Shown here: positions 44,001 through 57,500 of the stretch, piece after piece
Layout: every line of letters begins with the position of its first letter
Position numbering within the stretch: position 1 is the stretch's first letter
From: Dipteris shenzhenensis
Lineage: Eukaryota; Polypodiophyta; Polypodiopsida; Gleicheniales
Assembly: GCA_047967505.1 (NCBI GenBank)
Contig: CM106540.1
Direction: 5' to 3' (one strand)
Length of the DNA stretch: 64,000 nt
Made by a program: the position numbers and the translations under genes
Notes under the pieces: model-generated
Told to the model about the DNA's origin: nothing
What the model saw: the letters and a program-made list of their open reading frames with translations, nothing else
The model's database searches: none

Positions 44001-46640
44001 CTTATCGGATATGCTTTGCATTGTCAATCAAGCATAAAACACCGTTTTTGCCTTAGTGTCATGCACAACCATAAAAAAACACGGTGCTAGGTGTGTTATT
44101 CAAACAAGTACTTATTGGATGGGGGCTCCACTTTGCATTCGAATCCGTTTCAACTAGGTTGAGGTGTGTGTAAAGTATTGTCACCATCGTATATGCTTTG
44201 CATGGTCAATCACACATTATACAATGTATTTTCGGTAGTGATATGTACATCTGACAAAAAAAAAGATGCCCTTAGGTATGTTATCTGACCAAGTACTTAT
44301 CGGATGGGTGTGCCTCTTTGAGAACATTTCAATACCACCTAGGTTAAGGCGTAGAAAAAGTATTCTGCCCATCGGATATGCTTTGCATGGTCGATCAAGT
44401 ATTAAATACCATTTTTTCCTGTGTCATGCACATCTGTAAAAAAACACGCTGCTAGGTGTGTTATCCAATCAAGTACTTATGCGATGGGAATGCCACTTTT
44501 CATGTAAGTCAATTCCACCTAGTTTAAGGTGTGTGAAAAGTATCGTGCCCATCTGATATGCTTTTCATTGTCGATCAAGCATAAAACATCGTTTTTGCCT
44601 TAGTGTCATGCACAACAATAAAAAAACGCGGTACTAGGTGTGTTATTCAAACAAGTACTTAACGGATGGGGGCTCTACTTTGCACACAAGTCCGTTTCAT
44701 CTAGGTTGAGGTGCGTGCAAAGTATTGTCAACATCAGATATGCTTTGCATGGTCGATCATGCATTATCCACCGTTTTTCCGGTAGTGATATGCACATCCG
44801 CAAAAACACGCCCTTAGGTATGTTATCTCACCATGTACTTATCGGATGGGTGTGCCTCTTTGAGAACATTTCAATACCACCTAGGTCAAGGTGTAGGAAA
44901 AGTATTGTGCCCATCGGATATCCTTTGCATGGTCGATCGAGCATTAAATACCATTTTTGCCTCAGTGTCATGCACAACTGTAAAAAAACACGCTCCTAGG
45001 TGTGTTCTCCAATCAATCACTTATGCGATGGGAATGCCACTTTGCATGTTAGTCACATCCACCTACTTGAAGGTGTGTGCAAATATTGTGCCCATCGGAT
45101 ATGCTTTGCATTATTAATCAAGAATAAAACACCGTTTTTGCCTTAGTGTCATGCACAACCATAAAAAAACACGGTCCTAGGTGTGTTATTCAAACGAGTA
45201 CTTATCGAATGGGGGATCCACTTTGCACGCAAGTCCGTTTCAACTAGGTTGAGGTGCATGCAAAGTATTGTCACCATCGAATATGCTTTGCATGGTCAAT
45301 CATGCATTATACAACGTTTTTCCGGTAGTGAAATGCACATCCGTAAAAAAACGCACCCTTAGGTATGTTATCTGACCAAGTACTTATCGGATGGGTGTGC
45401 CTCTTTGAGAACATTTCAATACCACCTAGGTTAAGACATAGGAAAAGTATTGTGCCCATCAGAAATGCTTTGCATGGTCGATCGAGCATTAAATACCATT
45501 TTTGCCTTAGTGTCATGCACATCCGTAAAAAAACACGCTGCTAGGTTGAGGTGCGTGTAAAGTATTGTCACCATCGTATATGTTTTGCATGGTCAATCAC
45601 GCATTATACAATGTATTTTTGGTTGAGGTGCATGTAAAGTATTGTGCCCATCGGATATGCTTTGCATTGTCGATCAAGCATAAAACACCGTTTTTGCCTT
45701 AGTGTCATGCACATCTGTAAAAAAACATGCTGCTAGGTATGTTATTCGATCAGGTACATTCGATCAGGTACTTCTCAGATGGGTGCTTCACTTTTCACGC
45801 AAGTCCATTTCAACTATGTCGAGGTGCGTGCAAAGTATTGTGAGCATCGGATATGCATTGCATGGTCGATCACGCATTGTCTACAGTTTTTACCGTAGTG
45901 ATATGCACATCTGCAAAAAAACAAGCCCTTAGGTATGTTATCTGACCAAGTACTTATCGGATGGGTGTGCCTCTTTGAGAAAATTTCAATACCACCTAGG
46001 TTGAGGAGTAGGAAAAGTGTTCTGCCCATTGGATATCCTTTGCATGGTCGATCGAGCATTACTTACTATTTTTGCTCTAGTGCCATGCACATCCGTAAAA
46101 CAACACACTGCTACGTATGTTATCCGATCAAGTACATATGGGATGGGCGCATCACTATGCTTGTAAGTTAATTGCACCTAGTTGATGGTGTGTGCAAAGT
46201 ATTATGCCCATCGGACATCCTTTGCATTGTCGATCAAGCATAAAACACAGTTTTTGCCTTAGTGTCATAAACAACCATAAAAAAACATGGTCCTAGGTGT
46301 GTTATTCAAACAAGTACTTATCGGATGGGGGCTCCACTTTGCACACAAGTCCCTTTCAACTAGGTTGAGGTGCGTGCAAAGTATCATCACCATCGGATAT
46401 GCTTCGCATGGTCGATCACGCATTATACAACGTTTTTCCGGTAGTGATATGCACATCTGCAAAAAAACATGCCCTTAGGTATGTTATCTGACCAAGTACT
46501 TATCGGATGGGTGTGCCTCTTTGAGAACATTTCAATAACACCTCGGTTAAGGTGTAGGAAAAGTATTGTGCCCATCAGATATGCTTTGCATGGTCGATCA
46601 AGCATTAAATACCATTTTTGCCTTAGTGTCATCCACATCC
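41020..46640. repeat. Array block X, copy 2
   Basis: The second copy of the block at 28,430-33,985. It differs by small indels, including a local tandem duplication near 41,520-41,575 (CAGGTGTGTGCAAAG... repeated) and a short duplication at about 45,750-45,770 (ATTCGATCAGGTAC twice). It ends in an abrupt junction near 46,640, where one monomer is joined mid-unit to another. Confidence 0.8.
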
Positions 46641-47950
46641 GTAAATACTTATTCAAACAAATACTTATGGGATGGGGGCTCCACTTTGCACCCAAATCCG
46701 TTTCAACTAGGTTGAGGTGCGTGTAAAGTATTGTCACCATCGTATATGCTTTGCATGGTCAATCATGCATTATACAATGTATTTTCGAATGAGGTGCGTG
46801 TAAAGTATTGTGCCCATCGGATATGCTTTGCATTGTCGATCAAGCATAAAACACCGTTTTTGCCTTAGTGTCATGCACATCCGTAAAAAAACACGCTGCT
46901 AGGTATGTTATTCGATCAGGTACTTCTCAGATGGGCGCTTCACTTTTCATGCAAGTCCATTTCAACTATGTTGAGGTGCGTGCAAAGTATTGTGACCATC
47001 GGATATGCATTGCATGGTCGATCACGCATTGTCCACCGTTTTTACCATAGTGATATGCACATCCGCAAAAAAACAGGCCCTTAGGTATGTTATCTGACCA
47101 AGTACTTATCGGATGGGTGTGCCTCTTTGAGAGAATTTCAATACCACCTAGGTTGAGGAGTAGGAAAAGTGCTGTGCCCATTGGATATCCTTTGCATGGT
47201 CGATCGAGCATTAATTACTATTTTAACTCTAGTGTCATGCACATCCGTAAAACAACACACTGCTACGTATGTTATCCGATCAAGTACATATGGGATGGGT
47301 GCATCACTATGCTTGTAAGTCAATTCCACCTAGTTGATGGTGTGTGCAAAGTATTATGCCCATCGGACATCCTTTGCATTGTCGATCAAGCATAAAACAC
47401 AGTTTCTGCCTTAGTGTCATAAACAACCATAAAAAAACATGGTCCTAGGTGTGTTATTCAAACAAGTACTTATCGGATGGGGGCTCCACTTTGCACACAA
47501 GTCCCTTTCAACTAGGTTGAGGTGCGTGCAAAGTATTACCATCGGATATGCTTTGCATGGTCGATCACGCATTATACAATGTTTTTCCGGTAGTGATATG
47601 CACATCCGCAAAAAAACACGCCCTTAGGTATGTTATCTAACCAAGTACTTATCGGATGGGTGTGCCTCTTTGAGGACATTTCAATACCACCTAGGTTAAG
47701 GTGTAGGAAAAGTATTGTGCCCATCAGATATGCTTTGCATGGTCGATCGAGCATTAAATACCATTCTTGCCTTAGTGTCATGCACATCCGTAAAAAACAC
47801 GCTGCTAGATGTGTTATCCGATCAAGTACTTATGCGATGGGAATGCCGCTTTGCATGTAAGTCAATTCCACCTAGTTGAAGGTGTGTGCAAAGTATTGTG
47901 CCCATCAGATATGCTTTCCATTGTCGATCAAGCATAAAACTCCGTTTTTT
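45700..47950. repeat. Shorter (~1.15 kb) D-containing super-units
   Basis: The D-monomer signature recurs at about 45,770 and 46,912, giving an interval of about 1.15 kb. That is close to two trimers, half the size of the units at 33-41 kb. It suggests the same seed unit amplified with a different register. Confidence 0.6.
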
Positions 47951-50900
47951 CCTTGGAGTCATGCACAACCATAAAAAAGCACGTCCTAGGTGTGTTATTC
48001 AAACAGGTACTTATCGGATGGGGGCTCCACTTTGCACGCAAGTCCTTTTCAACTAGGTTGAGGTGCATGCAAAGTATTGTCACCATCGGATATGCTTTGC
48101 ATGGTCGACCACGCATTATACAACGTTTTTCTAGTAGTGATATGCACATCCGCAAAAAAACACGCCCTTAGGTATGTTATCTAACCAAGTACTTATCGTA
48201 TGGCTATGCCTCTTTGAGAACATTTCAATACCACCTAGGTTAAGGTGTATTAAAAGTATTGTGCCCATCGGATATGCTTTGCATGGTCGATCGACCATTA
48301 ATTAGCATTTTTGCCTTAGTGTCATGCACATCCGTAAAAAACACGCTCCTAGGTGTGTTATCCGATCAAGTACTTATGCGATGGGAATTCCACTTTGCAT
48401 GTAAGTCAATTCCATCTAGTTGAAGGTGTATGAAAAGTATTGTGCCCATCGGATGTGCTTTGCATTGTCGATCAAGCATAAAACATCGTTTTGGCCTTAG
48501 TGTCATGCACAACCATAAAAAAACACGGTACTAGGTGTGTTATTCAAACAAGTACTTATCGGATGGGGGCTCCACTTTTCACACAAGTCTGTTTCATCTA
48601 GGTTGAGGTTTGTGCAAAGTATTGTCACCATCAGATATGCTTTGCATGGTCGATCATGCATTATCCACCGTTTTTCCGGTAGTGATATGCACATCCGCAA
48701 GAAAACACGCCCTTAGGTATGTTATTTGACCAAGTACTTATCAGATGGGTGTGCCTCTTTGAGAACATTTCAATACCACGTAGGTTAAGGTGTATTAAAA
48801 GTATTGCGCCCATTGGATATGCTTTGCATGGTCGATCGAGCATTAATTACCATTTTTGCCCTAGTGTCATCCACATCCGTAAAAAACACGCTACTAGGTG
48901 TGTTATCCCATCAAGTACTTATGCGATGGGAATGCCACTTTGCATGTAAGTCAATTCCACATAGTTGAAGGTGTGTGCAAAGTATTTTGCCCATCGAATA
49001 TGCTTTGCATTGTCGATCAAGCATAAAACACCGTTTTTGCCTTAGTGTCATGCACAACCATAAAAAAACATGTCCTAGGTGTGTTATTCAAACAAGTACT
49101 TATCGGATGGGGGCTCCACTTTGCACGCAAGTCCGTTTCAACTAGGTTGAGGTGCGTGCAAAGTATCATCACCGTCGAATATGATTTGCATGGTCAATCA
49201 CGCATTATACAACGTTTTTCCGATAGTGATATGCACATCCATAAAAAAACACACATCTAGGTATGTTATCTGACCAGGTACTTATCGGATGGGTGTGCCT
49301 CTTTTAGAACATTTCAATAACACCTAGGTTAAGGCATAGGAAAAGTATTGTGCCCATCTGATATGCTTTGCTGGTCGGTCGAGCATTAAATACCATTTTT
49401 GCCTTAGTGTCATGCACATCCGTAAAAAAACACGATGCTAGGTGTGTTATCCGATCAAGTACTTATGCGATGGGAATGCCACTTTGCATGTAACTAATTT
49501 CACCTAGTTGGAGGTGTGTGAAAAGAATTGTGCCCATCGGATATGCTTTGCATTGTCGATCAAGCATAAAACATCGTTTTTGCCTTAGTGTCATGCACAA
49601 CCATTAAAAAACATGGTACTAGGTGTGATATTCAAACAAGTAATTATCGGATGGGGGCTCCACTTTGCACACAAGTCCGTTTCATCTAGATTGAGGTGGA
49701 TGCAAGGTATTGTCACCATCGGATGTGCTTTGCATGGTCCATCATGCATTATCCACCGTTTTTCCGGTAGTGATATGCACAGCCGCAAAAAAACACGCCC
49801 TTAGGTATGTTATCTAACCATGTACCTATCGGATGGGTGTGCCTCTTTGAGAACATTTCAATACCACCTAGGTTAAGGTGTAGGAAAAGTATTGTGCCCA
49901 TCAGATATCCTTTGCATGGTCGATCGAGCATTAAATACCATTTTTGCCTTTGTGTCATCCACATCCATAAAAAAACACGTTGCTAGGTGTGTTATCCAAT
50001 CAATTACTTATGCGATGCGAATGCCACTTTTCATGTAAGTCAAATCCACCTACTTGAAGGTGTGTGCAAAGTATTGTGCCCATCGGATATGCTTTGCATT
50101 GTCAATCAAGCATAAAACACCGTTTTTGCCTTAGTGTCATGCACAACCATAAAAAAACACAGTCCTAGGTGTGTTATTCAAACAAGTACTTATTGGATGG
50201 GGGCTCCACTTTGCACCCAAATCTGTTTCAACTAGGTTGAGGTTCGTGTAAAGTATTGTCACCATTGTATATGCTTTGCATGGTCAATCACGCATTATAC
50301 AACGTATTTCCGGTAGTGATATGTACATCCGACAAAAACAAACCACGCATTATACAACGTTTTTCCTATAGTGATATGCACATCCGTAAAAAAACACGCC
50401 CTTAGGTATGTTATCCGATCAAGTACTTATGCGATGGGAATGCCAGTTTGCTTCTAAGTCAACTCCACCTAGTTGAGGGTGTGTGCAAAGTATTGTGCCC
50501 ATCGGATATGCATGGTGGATCACGCATTATACAACGGTTTTCCTGTAGTGATATGCACATCCACAAAAAAACACGCCCTTAGGCATGTTATCTAATGCCA
50601 CTTTGCATGTAAGTCAATTCCACCTAGTTGAAGGTGTGTGCAAAGATTGTGCCCATCGGATATGCTTTGCATTGTCGATCAAGCATAAAACACCGTTTTT
50701 GCCTTAGTGTCATGCACAACCATAAAAAAACACGGTCCTAGGTGTTTTATTCAAACAAGTACTTATCGGATGGGGGTTCCACTTTTCACACAAGTCTGTT
50801 TCAACTAGGTGGAGGTGCATGCAAAGTATTGTCACCCTCGAATATGCTTTGCATGGTCGATCACGCATTATACAACGTTTTTCCTGTAGTCATATGCACA

Positions 50901-51756
50901 TACACAAAAAAACATGCGCTTAGGTATGTTATCTGACCAAGTACTTATCGGATGGACGTGCCTCTTTGAGAAAATTTTAATACAACCTAGGTTAAGGCAT
51001 AGGAAAAGTATTGTGCCCATCGGATATGCTTTGCATGGTCGATCAAGCATTAAATACCAATTTTGCCTTAGTGTCATGCACATCCGTAAAGAAACACGCT
51101 GCTAGCTGTGTTATCCCATCAAGTACTTAAGCGATGGGAATTCCACTTTGCATGTAAGTCAATTCCACCTAGTTGAAGGTGTGTGCAAAGTATTGTGTCC
51201 ATCGGATATGCTTTGCATTGTCGATCAAGCATAAAACACCGTTTTTGCCTTAGTGTCATGCACAACCATAAAAAAACACGGTCCTAGGTGTGTTATTCAA
51301 ACAAGTACTTATTGGATGGGGGCTCCACTTTGCACATAAGTCCATTTTAACTAGGTTGAGGTGCGTGTAAAGTATTGTCACCATCGTATATGCTTTGCAT
51401 GGTCAATCACGCATTATACAACGTATTTCCGGTAGTGATATGTACATCCGACAAAAAAAAACATGCCCTTAGGTATGTTATCTGACCAAGTACTGATCGG
51501 ATGGGTGTGCCTCTTTAAGAACATTTCAATACCACCTAGGTTAAGGCATAGGAAAAGTATTGTGCCCATCGGATATGCTTTGCATGGTCGATCGAGCATT
51601 AATTACCATTTTTGCCTTAGTGTCATGCACATCCGTAAAAAACACGCTTCTGGGTCTGTTATCCTATCAAGTACTTATGCGATGGGAATGCCACTTTGCA
51701 TGTAAGTCAATTCCACCTAGTTGAAGGTGTGTGCAAAGTATTGTGCCCATCGGATA

Positions 51757-51890
51757 GTTCACTATTTAATCAAATCATTGCTTATTCTTCTAAGCATATA
51801 TTGTGACTCCTATCAAAAAGTAGGTCATCAAGGACTTCAAGATATTTATTTAGGCAAGTAGCATCTTCGTCAACTCGAGTCCACCATTTC
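51757..51890. other. Non-satellite segment inside the array, copy 1
   Basis: About 130 bp with no similarity to the monomers: AGTTCACTATTTAATC, AAGCATATATTGTGACTCC, GTAGGTCATCAAGGAC and TCGTCAACTCGAGTCC. It begins mid-monomer after CCCATCGGAT and returns to satellite at CACC-ATTT. No ORF, terminal repeats or target duplication is evident. Confidence 0.8.
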
Positions 51891-52032
51891 TGACTTAGTG
51901 TCATGCACGACCATAAAAAACCATGGTCCTAGTGTGTTATTCAAACAAGTAGTTATCGGATGGGGGCTCCACTTTGCACGAAAGTCTGTTTCAACTAGAT
52001 TGAGGTGCATGCAAAGTATTGTCACCATCGGA

Positions 52033-52278
52033 CTCAGGGGGCTCACTATGTATAAACCCTCTATATCACGTGCGTTCAAGGCATATTTCTAAAATCCCTT
52101 ATCTGTAAAATTTTTATTAATAAAATGTACCCTTTTTCTATACAAATTTGTAAATTTTTTTGAAATTTGTTTTAAATACTCCCTTATGTAAATTAACTTT
52201 TGTTAAATTTAGATATTAAAAACATCCTTCTGTTGAACTCACGTGATAGGGTTACATATAATGAGTGACCCCCCCGAG
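52033..52278 (+). mobile_element. MITE copy 2 (246 bp) with 8-bp TSD, inside the satellite
   Basis: Begins CTCAGGGGGCTCACT and ends AGTGACCCCCCCGAG. It is flanked by CCATCGGA at 52,025-52,032 and 52,279-52,286. The interior is AT-rich and matches copies 1 and 3, including ATCACGTGCGTTCAAGG near the left end and TTGAACTCACGTGATAGGG near the right. No coding capacity. The paralogous empty site lies in block Y copy 2. Confidence 0.95.
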
Positions 52279-54749
52279 CCATCGGATATGCTTTGCATGG
52301 TCGATCACGCATGGTTGATCACACGTTATACAACATTTTTCCTTAGGTTAATGTGTAAGATAATTAATGTGCCCATTGGATATGCTTTGCATGGTCGATC
52401 GAGCATTAAATAACATTTTTGCCTCAGTCTCATGCACATCCGTAAAAAAACATGCTGCTAGGTGTGTTATCCGATCAAGTACTTATGTGATGGGAATGCC
52501 ACTTTGCATGTAAGTCACTTCCACCTAGTTGAAGGTGTGTGCAAAGTATTGTGCCCATTGGATATGCTTTGCATTCTTGATCAACTATAAAACACCGTTT
52601 TTTGCCTTAGTGTCATGCACAACCATAAAAAAACATGGTCTTAGAGGTGTTATTCAAACAAGTACTTATCGGATGGGGGCTCCACTTTGCACGCAAGTCC
52701 GTTCCAAGTAGGTTGAGGTGCATGCAAAGTATTGTCACCATCGGATATGCTCTGCATGGTCGATCACGCATTATACAATGTTTTTCCTATACTGATATGC
52801 ACATCTGTAAAAAAACACGCCCTTAGGTATGTTATCCAATCAAGTACTTATGCGATGGGAATGCCACTTTGCATGTAAGTCAATTCCACTAGTTGAAGGT
52901 GTGTGCAAAGTAATGTGCGCATCGGATATGCTTTACATTGTCGATCAAGCATAAAATACCGTTTTTGCCTTAGTGTCATGCACAACCATAAAAAAACATG
53001 GTCCTAGGTGTGTTATTCAAACAAGTACTTATCGGATGGGGGCTCAACTTTGCAGGAAAGTCCCTTTCAACTACATTGAGGTGCGTGCAAAGTATTGTGA
53101 CCATCGGATATGCATTGCATGGTCGATCATGCATTGTCCACCGTTTTTGCCGTAGTGATATGCACATCCGCAAAAAAACACGCCCTTAGGCATGTTATCT
53201 GACCAAGTACTTATCGGATCGGTGTGCCTCTTTGAGAACATTTCAATACCACCTAGGTTAAGGTGTAGGAAAAGAATTGTGCCCATCGGATATGCTTTGC
53301 ATGGTCGATCGAGCATTAATTACCATTTTTGCCTTAGTGTCATGCACATCCGTAAAAAACACGCTGCTAGGTGTGTTATCCAATCAAGTACTTATGCGAT
53401 GTGAATGCCTCTTTGCATGTAAGTCAATTCCACCTAGTTGAAGGTGTGTGCAAAGTATTGTGACCATCGGATATGCTTTGCATTATCGATCAAGCATAAA
53501 ACACCGTTTTTTCCTTAGTGTCATGCACAACCATAAAAAAACATGGTCCTAGGTATGTTATTCAAACAAGTAGTTATCGGATGGGGCCTCCACTTTGCAC
53601 CCAAATCCGTTTCAACTAGGTTGAGGTGCGTGTAGTGATATGCACATCCACAAAAAAACATGCCCTTAGGTATGTTATCTGACCAAGTACTTATCGGATG
53701 GGTGTGCCTCTTTCAAAACATTTCAATACCACCTAGGTTATGGCGTAGGAAATGTATTGTGCCCATCGGATATGCTTTGCATGGTCGATCGAGCATAAAT
53801 TACCATTTTTGCCTTAGTGTCATGCACATCTGTAAAAAACACGATGCTAGGTGTGTTATTCGATCAAGTACTTATGCGATGGGAATGCCACTTTGCGTGT
53901 AAGTCAATTCCACCTAGTTGAAGGTGTGTGGAGAGTATTGTACCCATCGGATATGCTTTGCATTGTCGATCAAGCATAAAACACCGTTTTTGCCTTAGTG
54001 TCAGGCACAACCATAAAAAAATAGGGTCCTAGGTGTGTTATTCAAACAAGCACTTATCGGATGGGGGCTCCACTTTGCACGCAAGTCTGTTTTCACTAGA
54101 TTGAGGTTCATGCAAAGTATTGTCACCATCGGTTATGCTTTGCAAGGTCGATCACGGATTATACAACATTTTTCCTGTAGCGAAAATTATTGCATGCTCC
54201 ATCACGCATGATACAACGTTTTTGCTTAGGTTAAGGTGTAGGAAAATTCTTGTGCCCATTGGATATGCTTTGCATGGCCGATCGAGCATTAAATATCATT
54301 TTTGCTTTAGTGTCATGCACATACGTAAAAAAACACACTGCTAGGTGTGTTATCTGATCAAGTACTTATGCGATGGGAATGCCACTTTCCATGTAAGTCA
54401 ATTCCACCTAGTTGAAGGTGTGTGCAAAGTATTTTGCCCATTAGATATGCTTTGCATTGTCGATCAACTATAAAACACCGTTTTTTGCCTTAGTGTCATG
54501 CACAACCATAAAAAACACGGTCCTAGGGGTGTTATTCAAACAAGTACATATCGGATGGGGGCTCCACTTTGTACGCAAGTCCGTTTCAACTTGGTTGAGG
54601 TGCGTGCCAATTATTGTCACCATCGGATATGCTTTGCATGGTCGATCATGAATTATACAATGTTTTTCCTATAATGATATGCACATCCGTAAAAAAACCC
54701 GCCCTTAGGTATGTTATCCGATCAAGTACTTATGCGATGGGAATGCCAC

Positions 54750-57500
54750 TTTGCATGTAAGTCAATTCCAACTATTTGAAGGGGTGTGCAAAGTATTTTT
54801 CCCATCGGATATGCTTTGCATTGTCGATCAAGCATAAAACTCCGTTTTTGCCTTAGTGTCATGCACAACCATAAAAAAACATGGTCCTAGGTGTGTTATT
54901 CAAACAAGTACTTATCGGATGGGGGCTCCACTTTTCACACAAGTCCGTTTCAACTAGGTGGAGGTGCATACAAAGTATTGTCACCATCGATTATGCTTTG
55001 CATGGTCGATCACGCATTATACAACGTTTTTCCTGTAGTGATATGCACATCCACAAAAAAACACGCCTTTAGGTATGTTATCTGACCAAGTACTTATCGG
55101 ATGGACGTGCCTCTTTGAGAACATTTAAATATGACCTAGGTTAAGGCATAGGAAAAGTATTGAACCCATTGGATATGCTTTGCATGGTCGATCAAGCATT
55201 AAATACCATTTTTGCCTTAGTGTCATGCACATCCGTAAAGAAACACGCTGCTAGGTGTGTTATCCGATCAAGTACTTAAGCAATGGGAATGCCACTTTGC
55301 ATGTAAGTCAATTCCACCTAGTTGAAGGTGTGTGCAAAGTATTTTGTCCATCGGATATGCTTTGCATTGTCAATCAAGCATAAAACAACGTTTTTGCCTT
55401 AGTGTCATGCACAACCATAAAAAAACACTGTCCTAGGTTTGTTGTTCAAACAAGTACTTATTGGATGGGGGCTCCACTTTGCACATAAGTCTGTTTTAAC
55501 TAGGTTGAGGTGCGTGTAAAGTATTGTCACCATCGTATATGCTTTGCATGGTCAATCACGCATTATACAACGTATTTCCGGTAGTAATATGTACATCTGA
55601 CAAAAAGAAACACGCCCTTAGGTATGTTATCTGACCAAGTACTTATCGGATGGGTGTGCCTCTTTGAGAACATTTCAATACCACCTAGGTTAAGGCATAG
55701 GAAAAGTATTGTGCCCATCGGATATGCTTTGCATGGTCGATCGAGCATTAATTACCATTTTTGCCTTAGTGTCATGCACATCCGTAAAAAACACGCTTCT
55801 AGGTCTGTTACCCGATCAAGTACTGATGCGATGGGAATGCCACTTTGCATGTAAGTCAATTCCACCTAGTTGAAGGTGTGTGGAAAGTATTGTGTCCATC
55901 GGATAGTTCGCTATTTAATCAGCTCATTGCTTATTCTTCTAAGCATATATTGTGACTCCCATAAAAAAGTAGGTCATCAAGGACTTCAAGATATTTATTT
56001 AGGCAAGTAGCGTCTTCGTCAACTCGAGTCCACCGTTTTTGACTTAGTGTCATGCACAACCATAAAAAAACATGGTCCTAGGTGTGTTATTCAAAAAAGT
56101 AGTTATCGGATGGGGGCTCCACTTTGCACGAAAGTCTGTTTCAACTAGATTGAGGTGCATGCAAAGTATTGTCACCATCGGATATGCTTTGCATGGTCGA
56201 TCATGCATGGTTGATCACACGTTATACAACATTTTTCCTTAGGTTAATGTGTAAGAAAATTATTGTGCCCATTGGATATGCTTTGCATGGTCGATCGAGC
56301 ATTAAATAACATTTTTGCCTTAGTGTCATGCACATCCATAAAAAAACACACTACTAGGTGTGTTATCCGATCAAGTACTTATGCGATGGGAATCCCACTT
56401 TGCATGTAAGTCAATTCCACCTAGTTGAAGGTGTGTGCAAAGTATTGTGCCCATCGGATATGCTTTGCATTGTCGATCAACTATAAAACATCGTTTTTTG
56501 CCTTAGTGTCATGCACAACCATAAAAAAACACGGTCTTAGGGGTGTTATCAAACAAGTACTTATCGGATGGGGGCTCCACTTTGCACGCAAGTCCGTTCC
56601 AAGTAGGTTGAGGTGCATGCAAAGTATTGTCACCATCGGATATGCTCTGCATGGTCGATCACGCATTATACAATGTTTTTCCTATACTGATATGCACATT
56701 TGTAAAAAAACACGCCCTTAGGTTTGTTATCCGATCAAGTACTTATGCGATGGGAATGCCACTTTGCATGTAAGTCAATTCCACTAGTTGAAGGTGTGTG
56801 CAAAGTATTGTGCCCATCGGATATGCTTTACATTGTCGATCAAGCATAAAATACCGTTTTTGCCTTAGTGTCATGTACAACCATAAAAAAACACGGTCCT
56901 AGGTGTGTTATTTAAACAAGTACTTATCGGATGGGGGCTCAACTTTGTAGGCAAGTCCCTTTCAACTAGGTTTAGGTGCGTGCAAAGTATTGTGACCATC
57001 GGATATGCATTGCATGGTCGATCACGCATTGTCCACCATTTTTGCCGTAGTGATATGCACATCCGCAAAAAAACATGCCCTTAGGTATGTTATCTGACCA
57101 AGTACTTATCGGATGGGTGTGCCCCTTTGAGAGAATTTCAATACCACCTAGGTTGAGTCATAGGAAAAGTGTTGTGCCCATCGGATATCCCTTGCATGGT
57201 CGATCGAGCATTAAATACTATTTTTGCTCGTGTCATGCACATCCGTAAAACAACACGCTGCTAGGTATGTTATCCGATCAAGTACATATGGGATGGGCGC
57301 ACCACTATGCATATAAGTCAATTCCACCTAGTTGATGGTGTGTACAAAGTATTATGCCCATCCGACATCCTTTGCATTGTCAATCAAGCATAAAACACAG
57401 TTTTTGCCTTAGTGTCACGCACAACCATTAAAAAACATGATCCTAGGTGTGTTATTGAAACAAGTACTTATCGGATGGGGGCTCCACTTTGCAGGCAAGT
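54750..57500. repeat. Array block Y, copy 2 (empty MITE site)
   Basis: The second copy of the block at 50,600-53,600. The position equivalent to the MITE insertion (near 56,172-56,182, CACCATCGGATATGC) is uninterrupted and carries a single CCATCGGA. Sequence identity appears high throughout. Confidence 0.85.
55905..56030. other. Non-satellite segment inside the array, copy 2
   Basis: The same segment as at 51,757, differing at a few bases (for example TTCGCTATTTAATCAGCTC), with identical junctions to satellite. It was therefore present before the 4.15-kb block duplicated. Confidence 0.8.

Larger units (their letters stand above)
50600..53600. repeat. Array block Y, copy 1 (carries MITE copy 2)
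   Basis: Shares order and private variants with 54,750-57,500 at an offset of 4,149 bp (GGAGGTGCAT at 50,811 and 54,960; GGATAGTTC at 51,752 and 55,901). Past the MITE the offset falls to about 3,896 bp, matching the size of the insertion plus its 8-bp duplication. Confidence 0.85.
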
